NCBI GenBank assembly: GCA_016647705.1
Contig: CM028333.1
Coordinates: forward strand, 20,702,243 to 20,766,242
Direction: 5' to 3'
Length of the DNA: 64,000 bases
DNA from: Eucommia ulmoides
Taxonomy: Eukaryota; Streptophyta; Magnoliopsida; Garryales; Eucommiaceae
Of this stretch, positions 12,155 through 23,459 are shown piece after piece. A program made the translations under genes and the position numbers. Below the pieces are notes generated by a model that saw nothing but the letters and a program-made list of their open reading frames with translations, did not search any database and had not been told where the DNA came from. Position 1 is the first letter of the stretch. The number at the start of each line of letters is the position of its first letter.

Positions 12155-12709
12155 AGCCACCCTCTGCCCCGGTTAATGATGAAGAAAAAATTTCGCTTTT
12201 TGTTTTTGCTTTTTGGAAGAACAGTCTTTTCTGTTCTTGACTTTTTTTTTTTTTTTTTGTAGCTTGTACCTCTTTATTTTGATAATATATAAATCTAGGG
12301 TTCTTGAACTTGTGTTGTGCTGTTTATGTTACCCCTTGTCTGCCCTCATTCATAACTTGATTATTAAACTAAGCGAGTTATGAACGAATCCTTAGTCTTT
12401 TAGCAGTAAGTTGAACAAACAATAACCAACATTATCACAGGTAAAGTAACCAAAGTTACCACCATAAAACCAACATTTTCCCAGACATAACCCAGTCTTG
12501 AACTCATCATTTAAATGAGTAATTTGGAATTTGATCTTGAAGGAATTAGCCATGTTGATTACAATAAAGTATATAGAGATTTATAGGAGACTATTAGACA
12601 TTTACTTCACTTAATCGGTAAGACTGGAAATCACAGATAGGGAAGTGATCCAGAATTAACAGTGTTGTCTAGGAATAAGCTGAGTTGTTAATATTAGCTG
12701 GATTATCTT
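12155..12709. other. Non-coding spacer of the Tat element
   Basis: AT-rich, with no coding signal. It lies between the second + strand ORF and the tandem repeats. A T20 run lies near 12,241-12,260. Confidence 0.4.
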
Positions 12710-13390
12710 GCCTTTTTTTGCAACCATAACTTGGTCTGAGTGATCAAATGTTTGCGCTGAGCTGAAGTGATCAACTGGATGTTGAGCTTGCGCTTAAGCA
12801 CTCAGTTATTGTGAATAAACTAACATGCTCTGCTCAATTGAGATTGAGTAAACAGATTATCTCTGCTTAATACTGACCTAAATTTTACAGTTTTGTGCTG
12901 AGCTGAGGAGCTCAGTTTTTGCTGGGTTGAGGTGCTCAGTTAATGTTGAGCTGAAGAACTCAGTTTAGTTGAGTAAACTAACCTACGCTGCTCACTTGAG
13001 ATTGAGTAAACAGATTAGCTCTACTCAATGCTGAGCTAAATTGCTCAGTGTTGTGCTGAGCTGATGAGCTCAATTTTTGTTGGGTTGAGATGCCCAGTTA
13101 ATGCTGAGCTGAATAACTTGGTTTAGTTGAGTAAATTGACTTGCTCTGCTCAATTGAGATTGAGTAAACAGATCAGCTCTGCTCAATGCTGAGTTAAATT
13201 GCTCAGTTTTGTGCTGAGCTGAGGAGCTTAGTTTTTGCTAATGTACCCAATTAATGCTAAGCTGAAGAACTCAATTTGGTTGAGTAAACTGACATGCTCT
13301 ACTCGATTGAGATTGAGTAGACAGATCAACTCTGCTCAATGCTGAGCTAAATTGCTTAGTTTTGTTCTGAGCTGAAGAGCTCAGTTTTTG
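12710..13390. repeat. ~158-bp tandem repeat in the Tat element 3' region
   Basis: About four copies of a unit marked by AGATTGAGTAAACAGAT, with the marker starting at 12,841, 12,999, 13,157 and 13,310 (spacings 158, 158 and 153). Each unit carries inverted words such as CTGAGCT and AGCTCAG that can pair into short hairpins. Tandem repeats between pol and the 3' LTR are known in Tat/Ogre elements and can seed satellites. Confidence 0.9.
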
Positions 13391-13649
13391 TTGACCTTAA
13401 TGTTTGTTTCAAACTTAGTCTCAATTTACTAAGTGTTCTAAACAATGTAGAAGTAGATTAGTGCAATAAGAACCATTTCAAAATCTATGGAGAGAAAATA
13501 ATTTCGCTTTATTGAAAAAGTGTATCTCAAATTGAGAGATAATTACTTCAAAATATCCAAAGATAAACAATAATCAGAAAATGATTAGAAACTCATACAC
13601 TATACTTGCGTAGGTGTGAGATGTTCTAGGGTCTGGTAATTTCTACGCT
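13391..13649. other. Spacer between tandem repeats and integrase
   Basis: No gene seen. This is the 3' untranslated part of pol in the - strand element. Confidence 0.4.
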
Positions 13650-14480
13650 ATCCAGATCTTCTAGCCAATAGGTTCCTGGTCTGTTGACCTTGGTAACTTG
13701 GTAAGGGCCTTCTCAATTTGGTGTTAGTTTTCCTGAGCGAGCTTCTGGGCAATGAGGCATTACCTGTCGAAGTATGAGGTCTCCTATGGCGAAATATCAT
13801 GGACGGACTACAGAATTGTCAACTTTGGTATTGTAAGTCAAGGAGAAAGGTGTTTCCCCGTTGTCAGACATTGGAGTGGTCCGGTGAGCCCACAATACTC
13901 CTGGGAGTTCTTTTACCCACTTTCCTTTGGCATCATCCAATTCTTTATTAAGTGCCTCATTGATAGAACTATTCGTTACCTCTACTTGTCCATTAGCCTG
14001 CAGGTACGCCGGGCTGGATGTTCAATGTTGAATTTTTAACTTGTTATACATCTATGCAACTTTGCCTCCAGTGAAAGGTATTCTGTTATCTGAAATGAGC
14101 ACTACAAGAATACCAAAACGACAGATGATATTCTTCCAAAGAAAGTTCTTCACTTCATTCTCTCCCACAATAGTAAAGGCTTTAGCTTCAACCCATTTGG
14201 TAAAATAATCAATTACCACCAGTAGGTACTTCTTATTTCCTAGCGCAGGAGTGAATGGACCTAGCACATACTTTCCCAATTGAGCGAATGGTCATGGGCT
14301 GATTATTGGAGTTTGCTGTTGAGCAGGGACCTTAATATCGTTGGAGAAATGTTGACACTTGTCATATTTCTTCACGTATTCCTGTGCATCAATGCACATA
14401 GTTGGCCAGTAATATCCCACTCTTAGCACCTTGTGAACTAAGGTTCTTCATCCTTGGTCCGCAAATCCCTTAATGTATTT
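13650..14480 (-). pseudogene. Integrase of the Tat element
   Basis: Reading down the - strand there is a degraded zinc-binding segment (MCIDAQEYVKKYDKCQHFSN), then the core LLVVIDYFTKWVEAKA with the first catalytic Asp, ISDN with the second, and QANGQVEVTN with the third residue (Glu). LWAHRTTP and FSLTYNT follow, typical of plant Ty3/gypsy integrases. A frameshift and stop lie between the second Asp and the third motif (about 14,030-14,060), so no continuous protein can be made. It would insert the cDNA into the genome. Confidence 0.8.
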
Positions 14481-14727
14481 CTTGTAGAACATAGGTAGCT
14501 TCCTTTGGTCCTAGACAAAGCAACAAAAGTTGGGAAAAAGATTGTCTATATAATTTGTCGTTGGCTAACACATACCTCAAAACTTTGTATAAGATTTTCT
14601 TGGCAAAATCCTTGTCTTCTGATAAGATTTCCTCTTTTAAGCAACGAATTAAAGGAGTTCTCCAGTATTCTTTCTGGTCCAGTTGACCTATGCATGCACA
14701 TTGGCTAACTAGATCTGCTATAGATAG

Positions 14728-15150
14728 TTAATCAAAGAATTCCACCAATTCAGACTGTTGATCTTGTCCAAAATTAGAAGCTAACACTGATAAGGCGTCT
14801 GCCTTTATATATTCAGTCCTTGGGATGACTTCAAACTTGTAATCTTGGAATGAGGAGATCAATTCTTTTACTTTCTCAACATAAAGGCGCAATTGTTCCT
14901 CATTAATGTTGAACACTCCATTAATCTGATTGACCACCAATTGAGAGTCTGATTTTACCTCAAGAAGCTGGGTGCGCAACTCCTTGGCAAGAGTCAACCC
15001 AATAATTATTGCTTCATATTCTACTTCATTGTTGGAGGTTCGAAAGTCGAGCTATACTATTTTTTTGAGTTGATCTCCTTTAGGTGTTTGGAGGGCTATG
15101 CCCACACCACACCCCTTTATGTTTGAAGCACCGTCAACCCAGAGCTTCTA
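14728..15150 (-). pseudogene. Second (archaeal-like) RNase H of the Tat element
   Basis: The translation shows LWVDGASNIKGCGVGI (first Asp), NNEVEYEA (Glu), [16 protein letters not shown] (Asp), then [21 protein letters not shown]. This is the aRNH domain that Tat-lineage elements carry downstream of the usual RNase H. Catalytic residues are retained, but stops occur (for example near 15,050 and 15,150). Confidence 0.75.
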
Positions 15151-15700
15151 TGGCTCGGTTGACTAATCCCTACACTTTTTATTTTGCGCTGTAGCTTTAG
15201 CTAGAGGGGTCAATTTGGTAATAAAGTCTGCCAAGATATGTCCCTTGATTATGGTCCTAGGCTTGTACTTGATGAAAAATTCACCAAGTTCCACAATTCA
15301 CTTCATGAGACACTCTAATGCCTCTAGCCTGTGCATTATAGCTCAGAGCGGGTATGCGGTCAAAACGTTAATCGTGTGTGCCTAGAAATATGGTATGAGC
15401 TTTCGTGTTGCGATAACCAAGGCTAAGGCAAGTTTCTCCAACTCAGTGTAATGTGTTTCTGTTGGGACTAATGACTTACGGATGTAGTAGATCGGCCTCT
15501 GCCCTTTTATGTGATCTTTTACCAATGCAGCACTGACTGCTATAAGTGTCATCGCCAAATAAAGATAGAGTTCTTCTCCTGGATTTACTTTATCTAACGT
15601 CTCAATTGAGCCCTAGTAATCTTTGATGGATTAGAGCGCTTATTCACAGTCATCATCCTACTGAAGGTTTTACTTTCCCTCAAAATCTTTAAGAAATGAG
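15151..15700 (-). pseudogene. First RNase H of the Tat element
   Basis: Degraded translation with GEELYLYLAMTLIAVSAALV, QRPIYYIRKSLVPTETHYTE and LEKLALALVIATRKL, matching the RNase H/connection region after plant gypsy RTs. Several in-frame stops. It would degrade the RNA strand during reverse transcription. Confidence 0.7.
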
Positions 15701-16640
15701 CATACCTGTCAGTAAATTTAGAGATAAATATGTTCAGCACAACCAACCTTCTTGTTAGCTCTTAAACTTCTCTTATAATCTCAGGAGATTTCATGTTCTT
15801 GACAGCTTCTATTTCACTAGAGTCTACCATGATGTCGGTCTGATTTACCACCAAACCCAATTTTTTTCTAGATGTAACTCCAAAAGTGCATTTTTCTGGA
15901 TTTAGCTTCATGTTGTACTTCCTCAGAATGGAAAACGCTTCTGCCAAATGGCCAAAGTGATTCTCGTTTCTGGAGCTTTTGACCAACATATCGTCTATGT
16001 AAACTTCCATAGTTGCTCTGATCTGATCTTGAAAAATACGATTTACTAATCGTTGATACGTAGCTCTTGCATTTCTTAAACTAAATGGCATTACTTTATA
16101 ATAGTAAGTACCTCTTGGTGTGATGAATGTTATCATTTCCTCGTCTTGCTGATCCATACGGATTTGATTATAATCTGTATAAGCATCCATCATGGGCAGC
16201 CGCTGATGCCCTGTTGCTGTGTTTACTATTTGGTCTATCATCGACATTAGATAGCAGTCTTTTGGGCATGCTTGATTGAGGTTAGTGAAGTCCACATATT
16301 TTCTCCACTTCCCGTTCTTCTTTTTTACGAGGACTGGGTTAGCTAACGACTTCGGTTACATAAATTTCCTTATGTGGCCAATAGAGAATAGTCTCTTCAC
16401 CTCAGTTTCGATCACTTATTCCTTTTTAGGGCTAAAAGTTCTCATTTTTTGCCTGACTGAAGGATAAGATCTAGAGATATCAAGACGGTGGACCGCAACG
16501 TCAAGGCTAATACCCTTCATGTCCTCTGGAGTCCAGGCGAAGATATCCAAATTTTCTTGAAATAGTCTATTGGTCTCTTCGGTCTCAGTCTGGCTTAATG
16601 ATATTCCTACCATCAACTTCTGAGCACCCTTGTTGAAGGC
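15701..16640 (-). pseudogene. Reverse transcriptase of the Tat element
   Basis: In order: FAWTPEDMKGISLDVAVHRL (the conserved entry to RT in this lineage), MDFTNLNQACPKD, a Tyr-to-Asp-like DAYTDYNQI (consensus D-x-x-S-G-Y-x-Q-I), ITPRGTYYYKVMPFSLRNA, and the active site YIDDMLVKS (YIDD at 15,990-16,001). The catalytic aspartates are intact, but the frame is broken in the palm/thumb region. Confidence 0.85.
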
Positions 16641-16849
16641 AATCTCTCATACTTGCTCGGCTGGTTAAATTACACTAACGTGTTCCTTGAAATCATCAAT
16701 TTCATTGGTTGAGTTTTTGACGAAACTGCTTCTTGTTCCTACTTTAATTGCTACAAAGTCTTATTCTTGCCCTTCATAGATATAACGAAACATTGCCTCA
16801 ATGCCACCTTATCATCTCGTATCACCAGAGCCACCTTTTGCATACTTGA

Positions 16850-17300
16850 CACACTGTTAGTACTTTGATGACACAACACCCATTGCATACAGTCATGGAC
16901 GTCCTAGTATTGCATTATAAGGCGATGAAGAGTCTATCACCATAAACTCCGTAGCTTTCGTGTACCCTCGTTCTTTTTTGTTTGCGGTGACAGATAAAGT
17001 AATATTCCCTCATGGAGAGTTGAGGTCACCATTGAATTCTGCCATAACAGTCTAGGTGAAACTAATATCTGAACTGGGCACTCCTATCTACTTTAGAGTA
17101 TCCACAAATATAATATTGGCAGAACTACCATTATCAACCAAAATCTGTCTTACCTGAAAACTGAAAATCCAAAGAGTGATGACTAGTACATCCTCATGGG
17201 GATGAATTATCCCTTTACAATCCTCATTTGAGAAAGTGAGGACTAGTCATGTATTTGTGGTTACTACTATTACTTCTCCATAGTAGTGCTCCAGTGCTGC
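16850..17300 (-). pseudogene. Aspartic protease of the Tat element
   Basis: The translation contains an active-site-like DNGSSAN followed by FVDTL, then VMAEFNGDLNSP, GNITLSVTANKKE, and the flap/C-terminal signature YNAILGRP. D-N-G in place of D-T/S-G is common in this lineage. Stops interrupt it. Confidence 0.65.
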
Positions 17301-17599
17301 TTTGCGGACTTTCCTTTTCCATTCACGGTTGGATTCTACGGTTGCTGGCCCAGCAGAGTTTATCATGAAGATCACTTCGCGATTCTCGTTGGGGAGATCC
17401 TCTTTTCGCTCCTTATCACAATTTTCTTATGGTGTCCTTCGTTTCTAGGCCTATTTTTATCCCTTGAGCATTCTTGTAGGAAGTCACGCAACTGACCTAT
17501 ATCAGCTAGCCATTTAATCTCTTTTTTGAGCTCCCAGCAATCATCCGTGTCATGACCATGGTCTCTATAGAAATTATACTACTTTGATCTATTTTTCCT

Positions 17600-18807
17600 G
17601 TTGGATTTTGTAGCCTAACTGGGAGGCCATTAAATTATCTCCGATGCACGTATCTCATGCAGGATTCTTGAGATCGGCATTCGTAAACCAGGCAGGTTTG
17701 GCTCTTTCTGAACTTCTGGTCTGTATCTTGAGTTGTGCGGCCAATCTTTTTGCCTATCCAAACCGCTGGTTTTGGCCTTGCTATGGTCCTTCTCACTTTG
17801 TTTGGGGTGATCTTTGGAATATTCCCTACTATCTCCCGCGAGCTTAACATCTTCCAACATCATGTAAGACTTAGCCTTTTCCATTAGCTCCGCCATGCTC
17901 CAAGGATTTTTCTTCATGAGAGAATCTTGAAATCAGCCATGGCATAATCCTGACGTAAATGCATTAATAACGAGGTTAGTGTCACAACTCTCAATGCACA
18001 TCAGTTCTTCGTTGAAGTGACACATGTATTGTCATAGAGTTTCTCATTTTTCTTGATGCAATGTTAACAAATAATCAGGACCCTTCATTAACCTTTGACA
18101 AGTTATGAAGCGGTTGATAAACATCTCTTCAAATTCCTTGAACGATATGATGAAGTTGCTAGGAAACTGGCCGAACTCTTTAAGGTCGTGACAAAAGCTC
18201 TACAAAGCGTCAAGTCACTTGACCCATATAGGTTCATGACGTGCTTGAATTGGCGGATGTGGTCCACTGTATTTGTTTTCCTATCATACTTTTCAAATTT
18301 TGTGGGATCAAACTTCTCAGACAGTGGTTCAGCCAGGATATCTGAGGAGAAAGGCATTTCATTACCTTTTAGTAGCGTATCCAGCTCGTTTAAAGGCTGA
18401 CCTTTCTCTACCTTGCTTCTTATCTATTGTCGAGAGTCAACAGTCTCAGTTCTTCTATGTATTCTCCTTTCGCGCGGCTGATTGCTCGTATTTTCCCGAG
18501 CAACTCGCTCTTCTTGGGATTGTGAATCAGCATATCCTGGAGACTCTGCTTCTTCTCCTACTTCATTATTGGTGGTTGGGGAGTGCGACCTGCTATTAGT
18601 GATTATCTTCTCCATGTACCTAATCGTATCTACCATTTCAGCCATCTTTTTAGTAAGAACATCGATCTACGCATCTGTGCTCAGCACTTCCGGCGGAGGA
18701 TTAGCCCAAACTTCCTCATGCACTTCCACTTGTATTTCATTATCAAATGGTGGCGGCAAGTCATTACTTTGACTTGGTGCTGCTCCTCTTGTTCTTGGTT
18801 GCCTCAT
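17600..18807 (-). pseudogene. gag of the Tat element
   Basis: The first ATG (18,807) lies 35 bases inside the PBS (MRQPRTRGAAPSQS...), with an in-frame TAG at about 18,670. Downstream MPFSSDILAEPLSEKFDPTK, FEKYDRKTNTVDHIRQFKHV and SDLTLCRAF match the plant gypsy gag capsid region. KNPWSMAELMEKAKSYMM and a basic stretch follow. No clean CCHC knuckle was found. Frameshifted. Confidence 0.75.
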
Positions 18808-18840
18808 AGTTACAACAAAAAGCTTTTTACGTTAGCGTTT

Positions 18841-18858
18841 CCCACGGACGACGCCAAA
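18841..18858 (-). other. Primer binding site of the Tat element
   Basis: On the - strand TTTGGCGTCGTCCGTGGG follows directly after the 5' LTR end. It matches the TTTGGCGCCGTCTGTGGG-type PBS found in many plant Tat elements, with two visible differences. Confidence 0.75.
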
Positions 18859-19510
18859 GGATGTTGCCAGAAATCTTCAGCACGTGTAACAACTCCGCAC
18901 ATACCAAAAACCTTTTCTCCTTCCTTATTTAACCTGAAAAACCATGAGTTTTCAAGGGGGACACCGATGTGGTGTCTGCCAAAGAACCTCCGGTGTGAGA
19001 ATAAGTTAATATGCTAACAAGAAAAGTTAATACACAAATTGAACTGTAAGTAAATACCAGTGATATCTGCCCCTTATATAGGCTTGGAGATATTGTACCG
19101 TTTTATTGGAGAGGTCACCCGTTACATGATATGCTCCTAACGGCTTGGAAGGTAACTAGTATCTTCTTTAATTTAAGAGAGATCTTTGTAATGTTCCCCA
19201 TTAAACATGGGCCATTGCAGTCAATCCGATTTATAATGCTCTCCACGTATAGGAGAGGCAATCACAACGGGATAACCATTATTCCTTGGACCTCTACACC
19301 GTGGGCTTTGATATGCCTATTATTGCGCCTTTCCAAGAGGTCGTTTGTCTTGCACAAATGACTACCGAAGACACTGCCCCATTTGACCCATTATTCTTCG
19401 ACCCAAATAACTCATTAGGTCTGTCCGTCTTGGACCAGATTTCTGACCCGATCCGACTCGTTTAAGGCTTCATGCCTATGTTAGTTATGAGCAAGAGTTT
19501 TCCCATATCA
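18859..19510 (-). repeat. 5' LTR of the Tat-lineage element
   Basis: Direct repeat of 6,035-6,685. The + strand left edge reads GGATGTTGCC where the other copy has TGATGTTGCC, so the terminal dinucleotide has mutated. The right edge is CATATCA, followed by the ATATA duplication. Confidence 0.9.
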
Positions 19511-19515
19511 ATATA

Positions 19516-21078
19516 TAAACCAAATTTGTCAAATTGAACTAAATAGTAGTTTGAGGCCTGTCCTGAGCATGGGTTTTTGAGTAATTTAATTGTATATTTT
19601 ATTTCATCGTTTAACTTTAATTTTGTATGTTTTTGTATAGGAGAAAATGTTTTCTCTTTAGTGTTTTTTTTATTTTGGTTATTTTTTTGCAAGTGAACTA
19701 TGTATTATTGTATTATTGTGAGTGTTGGAAATATTTCAATTTTTTTTTCTTTTTCATTTTTTTTCAATTAATATGATTGAATGCTTTAGTTTATTGTTTA
19801 ATGTTTAATGTAATACTGCAATTTTAGCTGAACTTAACTTGAATTTTGAAGAGATGCATTTGCAAATTTATTTTTGTATTTTTAGTGTAATAAGAAGAAA
19901 AATCATAGTTTAGTAAAATTAGGTGGAATTATTTTATAATAAACTAATCTTAATTTAATTTTGTGTTATTTTTCTTATTTTTTTTAAATATTTAAATATA
20001 TATATATATATATTGACTATTTTGTTTATGTTTTTAATTAATATTATTATAAAGTGGTAGAAAAGTAGTGGCATATATGATATTGAATTTTGTTTATTTT
20101 TGTATAAAAACTACTTAAATTTCTTTAAAAGAAATAATTAATTGTTAATTTAAAGGTTATGTATTTGTAGGTAAGGCATCATCTTGTGGAGATCTTAAAC
20201 AATAAAAGACGTAACATTATTACGTGGAGAAAAAATAGTTGACAGAATAGTGGAATAAATATTTATAAATAATAAAACTAAACAACAAATATGAAGGAAA
20301 CTATAAGTGTCATTATGCAGAGATGAAAGTTTCTAACAAAGCAAAAATACTTTATTATTCCTTTATGATTATGTGAAAGTAAAAGTCTTGTGAGTTAAAC
20401 CTGTAAACTTGTGTTGCAGAGAAGAAGTTGGTGTGTTCATTAAAGAATATCATTATGAGAGAAAACAATCCTTTTTTTCTACTGGGTAGGTAAGTGGTTG
20501 AGTCTTGAATTATGTTGTTAGGGTCTTCAAATTTATTGTCTAAATGGACTAATGTTTCTTTTTCTTCGTCGGTTTGATCAACAACACTAGGTCTTAATGA
20601 CTTTAACCTTCTTTTTTTTTTTTTTTTTTTGGGGGGGGGGGGGGGGGGAGGTCTTAATGACTTTAACCTTCTTTTTTTTTTGGGGGGGGGGGGGGGAGGG
20701 GGGGGTTGTATGATAATTGAGATCAATATTTTTGGGCTACTATTTTGAGGATTCTGTATCAACCAGAGAATAATTAGACAATATTATAAGAATGTACATT
20801 AATAATGTATTTATTGAAGTTTATGTGGGCAATGAAATAGCATTAAGCATATATGTGCTGATGGATCTTGTGATTATATTTTTTATGCGAATGCAAACTT
20901 ATACTGTATGCACTATTGTTAAGCGGTATTGTTTTGTTGATGCAATATCTGATATCGATCAGACAATATGTACAACCATGTACTTTCTCACCCATCTTTT
21001 AGGTTATAATCACTTACGTGTAAGTGAAATATGTACGATTTTCCAATTGTAGGTGTCATAAATAGGCATTTCTTTGGG
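19516..21078. other. Intergenic AT-rich DNA with a T-run/G-run duplication
   Basis: No gene recognised. The notable structure is an imperfect tandem duplication at 20,589-20,705. Each unit is AGGTCTTAATGACTTTAACC, then a T run, then a G run (G18 at 20,631-20,648, G15 at 20,682-20,696, then A and G8). (TA)n lies near 19,994-20,012. Confidence 0.5.
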
Positions 21079-21318
21079 ATCTGTTTTGGGAAAATGACAC
21101 TTTTTGTCCTTGACAAATGGCTTCAGTGTTCAATTGGTCCCCCGCATTTGAAAGTTGACATATTTGGTCCTTCACATTTTATTTTCATTCCAAATTGACC
21201 CCTCAATTAAGTTTTATATTAATTACTATTAAATTAGATTTATACCCTTTAAAATTTTTCGTTGGGGTCATTTTATTTTTTTATCTAAAACTTAAGGGTT
21301 AAATGTGTAGTTTAGATT

Positions 21319-21717
21319 CTATTCATCATCTTCATTTTCCACCCCTATGCTGCAACCCTTGCGATCTTCTTCCTCGGCGAGTAATATTCGCCTTGAACGG
21401 GAAATAACCATGGCAACTGAAATGAAATTTGCTATATAAATAATAAAAAAAAACAGAAATAGGATCGCGATTAGTTGGGCACTATGTTGATGAATCCATA
21501 GCGGCGAAAATCGAGCATCAGATGGAAAACAGATGAAATTCTTATGGGTATCAAAAGAATTGAACCCACAAACTCCATTGTTGTTTCGACAGACCTTGCA
21601 ATTGGAGAAGTACGTATCTTCTTGTTTTTTTGCCACAGTACTCCACAGTAATAAAACTAAATTTTCAAAAAGTCTATTTTCATAAAACCTAAAAACCAAG
21701 TTCATATGACAATCCAC
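21319..21717 (-). pseudogene. Captured receptor-kinase ectodomain fragment (WAK-associated C-terminal-like)
   Basis: An open 132-codon frame inside the MULE. It has a Cys-rich motif CKVCRNNNGVCGFN...FICF, resembling the C-x2-C...GGxCGFN...F-x-C pattern of the WAK-associated/LRK10L ectodomain. A hydrophobic segment (LIAILFLFFFIIYIANFISV) that could be the transmembrane helix comes next, then basic RSRR. This order equals the ectodomain-to-membrane junction of LRK10L/WAK-like kinases. No kinase domain follows. It is likely a captured fragment; whether it is transcribed cannot be seen. The match rests on few residues. Confidence 0.5.
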
Positions 21718-21799
21718 TACCCAAACTCACTACTTCGATCTGTTTCTCTATATCTCTCTCTCTCTTTTCCCATCTCCTCTCTCTTTCTCCACCCAAACT

Positions 21800-21953
21800 C
21801 ACTACTCTTTCTTATCTTCGCAAACAATGGTCGAATGGCTAGACAAATCCGAACCACCGCATCACAACGGCCAGCTCCACCATATCTACCACCACCACCA
21901 TAATCATCACCACCTTTATGGTGACCACCGCGAAAACCACTACCTTCGTTCAT
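21800..21953 (-). pseudogene. Possible captured glycine-rich fragment in the MULE
   Basis: The - strand reads a short Gly-rich stretch (GFRGGHHKGGDDYGGGGRYG), unlike the AT-rich surroundings and suggestive of a Gly-rich RNA-binding protein exon. It could equally be low-complexity repeat sequence. It is adjacent to a CT-rich tract at 21,744-21,790. Confidence 0.3.
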
Positions 21954-22365
21954 CCCCTAAGCTTCGGATCTATAGATTGGTGGTGTTGGTTCTCCATTGG
22001 TGTGGTGATCAGTGGTGGTTGGATAGGCGGTGATAGAAAATGGTAGGCAAAATCCTTGAAGTGTTGAAGGTGCAGGGGAGATGCCAAAAAAGAAAAGAAA
22101 AAAAATACACTTTAACCCCCTAAATTTAGAAAAATTTACAAATAGATCCTATTAAATTAGTTTGAATAAAATGGCAAAATTACCCTTATTTTTTTAACTT
22201 GAAATGACCAAAATACCCTTACTTACACGTTGATCGTTAACATCGACCTAACAAAAGGGCCAATTTGAGACAAAAATCAAATGTCAGAGATCAAATATGT
22301 GAGGGGCTAATTGAGTACCTGAACCATTTGTTAGGAACAAAAAATGTCGTTATCCCATCTGTTTT

Positions 22366-23388
22366 CTATAAACAAAATAGTTAATATTTTTTTTCAAATG
22401 TAGTTTCCTAGTAGCAATTAAGTGCATAATTTGTTTTTGAAGAATAAAGTAATATATTGCTTACATCAACACAGGTCCATTACAGTTTTTCCAAATAAAG
22501 TTTTACAATCCCAATAAAAAAATAAAAGTTGCATTGTCTGTTCTATCAAATAAACTAATTTAAAATTTATATCTTGATTTTTTTCTAATGAACTATCTAT
22601 CTTTGCATGAGACATTAAGCGAATAATTATTTCTGGTGGTACTGTCTTTTTTCTGCATGGAAAAAATTTAAATAAAAATGAGGAAAATAGGAAGTAGCTG
22701 CACATAAATGCTATACATAACATGTTTAACAGGTATACAACACATGACTTGTCTCAAATGAATATTGTCTCTGAAATGTTAATGTTTAGAAATATTTTAG
22801 TAGGACTGTGGATGATAAGATACAGTCTCTTATGTATAGACAATTGAAATTAAATTCATATAGTGGTTGTACTTTTAAAAAAAAATAAAAATAAAAGGCA
22901 CATTATAGGAGGTTATTCTTCTACAAAAAGCATAAGTTGTAATGAAATCTGATAAATAGATGAGCATTGATTTATGTTTTATTACAGATTGAAAATTATT
23001 TGAATGTATTAATTGAAAATTTTATAGCACCTCTGAATGTCTTCACAACAGTCGAAGTATAACTATTACGCATGGCCTATCGTTTGAAAATAAAATACTT
23101 TTATCAACTTAATTAGTCATATTTTCCCATACAGTAGCTCTAATTTTGATACCTCTATTAAAAGGAAAGAAGAAACAAATAGCATTGCAATATGGTGTAC
23201 TCAAATATTTGATAATTTTTACATTATAAATTATTAAAATACATTGGTTAAATTTGAAACTCTCTCTTGCAATTCGATATCGACATTTCTTCTTGCAATT
23301 ACTGTAGGATCAATTTTAGTTGTTTCATACTTTTTAATTGCCATACTTTTCCAACGACACCTATTAGTATTGATAAACAACAATAAAG

Positions 23389-23459
<71 letters not shown>

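Larger units (their letters stand above)
6030..19515 (-). mobile_element. Complete Tat-lineage Ty3/gypsy retrotransposon with additional + strand genes
   Basis: The element spans 6,035-19,510 and is flanked by the 5-bp target duplication ATATA (6,030-6,034 and 19,511-19,515). On the - strand the order is 5' LTR (18,859-19,510), PBS, gag, protease, RT, RNase H, a second RNase H, integrase, tandem repeats, additional coding regions in the opposite direction, and 3' LTR (6,035-6,685). Two RNase H domains, a 3' tandem-repeat region and an antisense ORF are known marks of the Tat group (Retand, Grande, RIRE2 relatives). All genes carry stops and frameshifts. By eye the two LTRs are roughly 85% identical, implying an old insertion. 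The element carries a nested solo LTR at 8,417-10,500. Confidence 0.88.
21079..22365. mobile_element. Non-autonomous Mutator-like element (Pack-MULE)
   Basis: The element is 21,088-22,356 (1,269 bp) with a perfect 9-bp target duplication ATCTGTTTT (21,079-21,087 and 22,357-22,365). It starts GGGAAAATGACACTTTTTGT and its far end, read on the - strand, is GGGATAACGACATTTTTTGT. Inverted similarity continues about 110-120 bp (CAATTGGTCCC.../CAATTAGCCCC..., CAAATTGACCC/CAAATTGGCCC). Long TIRs plus a 9-bp duplication are diagnostic of MULEs. There is no transposase; the interior holds host-gene-like sequence. Confidence 0.9.

Noticed and set aside
6035-19510. Dating the Tat element numerically from LTR divergence
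   Set aside because: I could only estimate identity by eye (about 85%); a proper alignment and a species-specific rate would be required.
20355-20762. Pro- and Lys-rich - strand frame of 135 codons
   Set aside because: Translation of the G-run/T-run duplication, not a gene.
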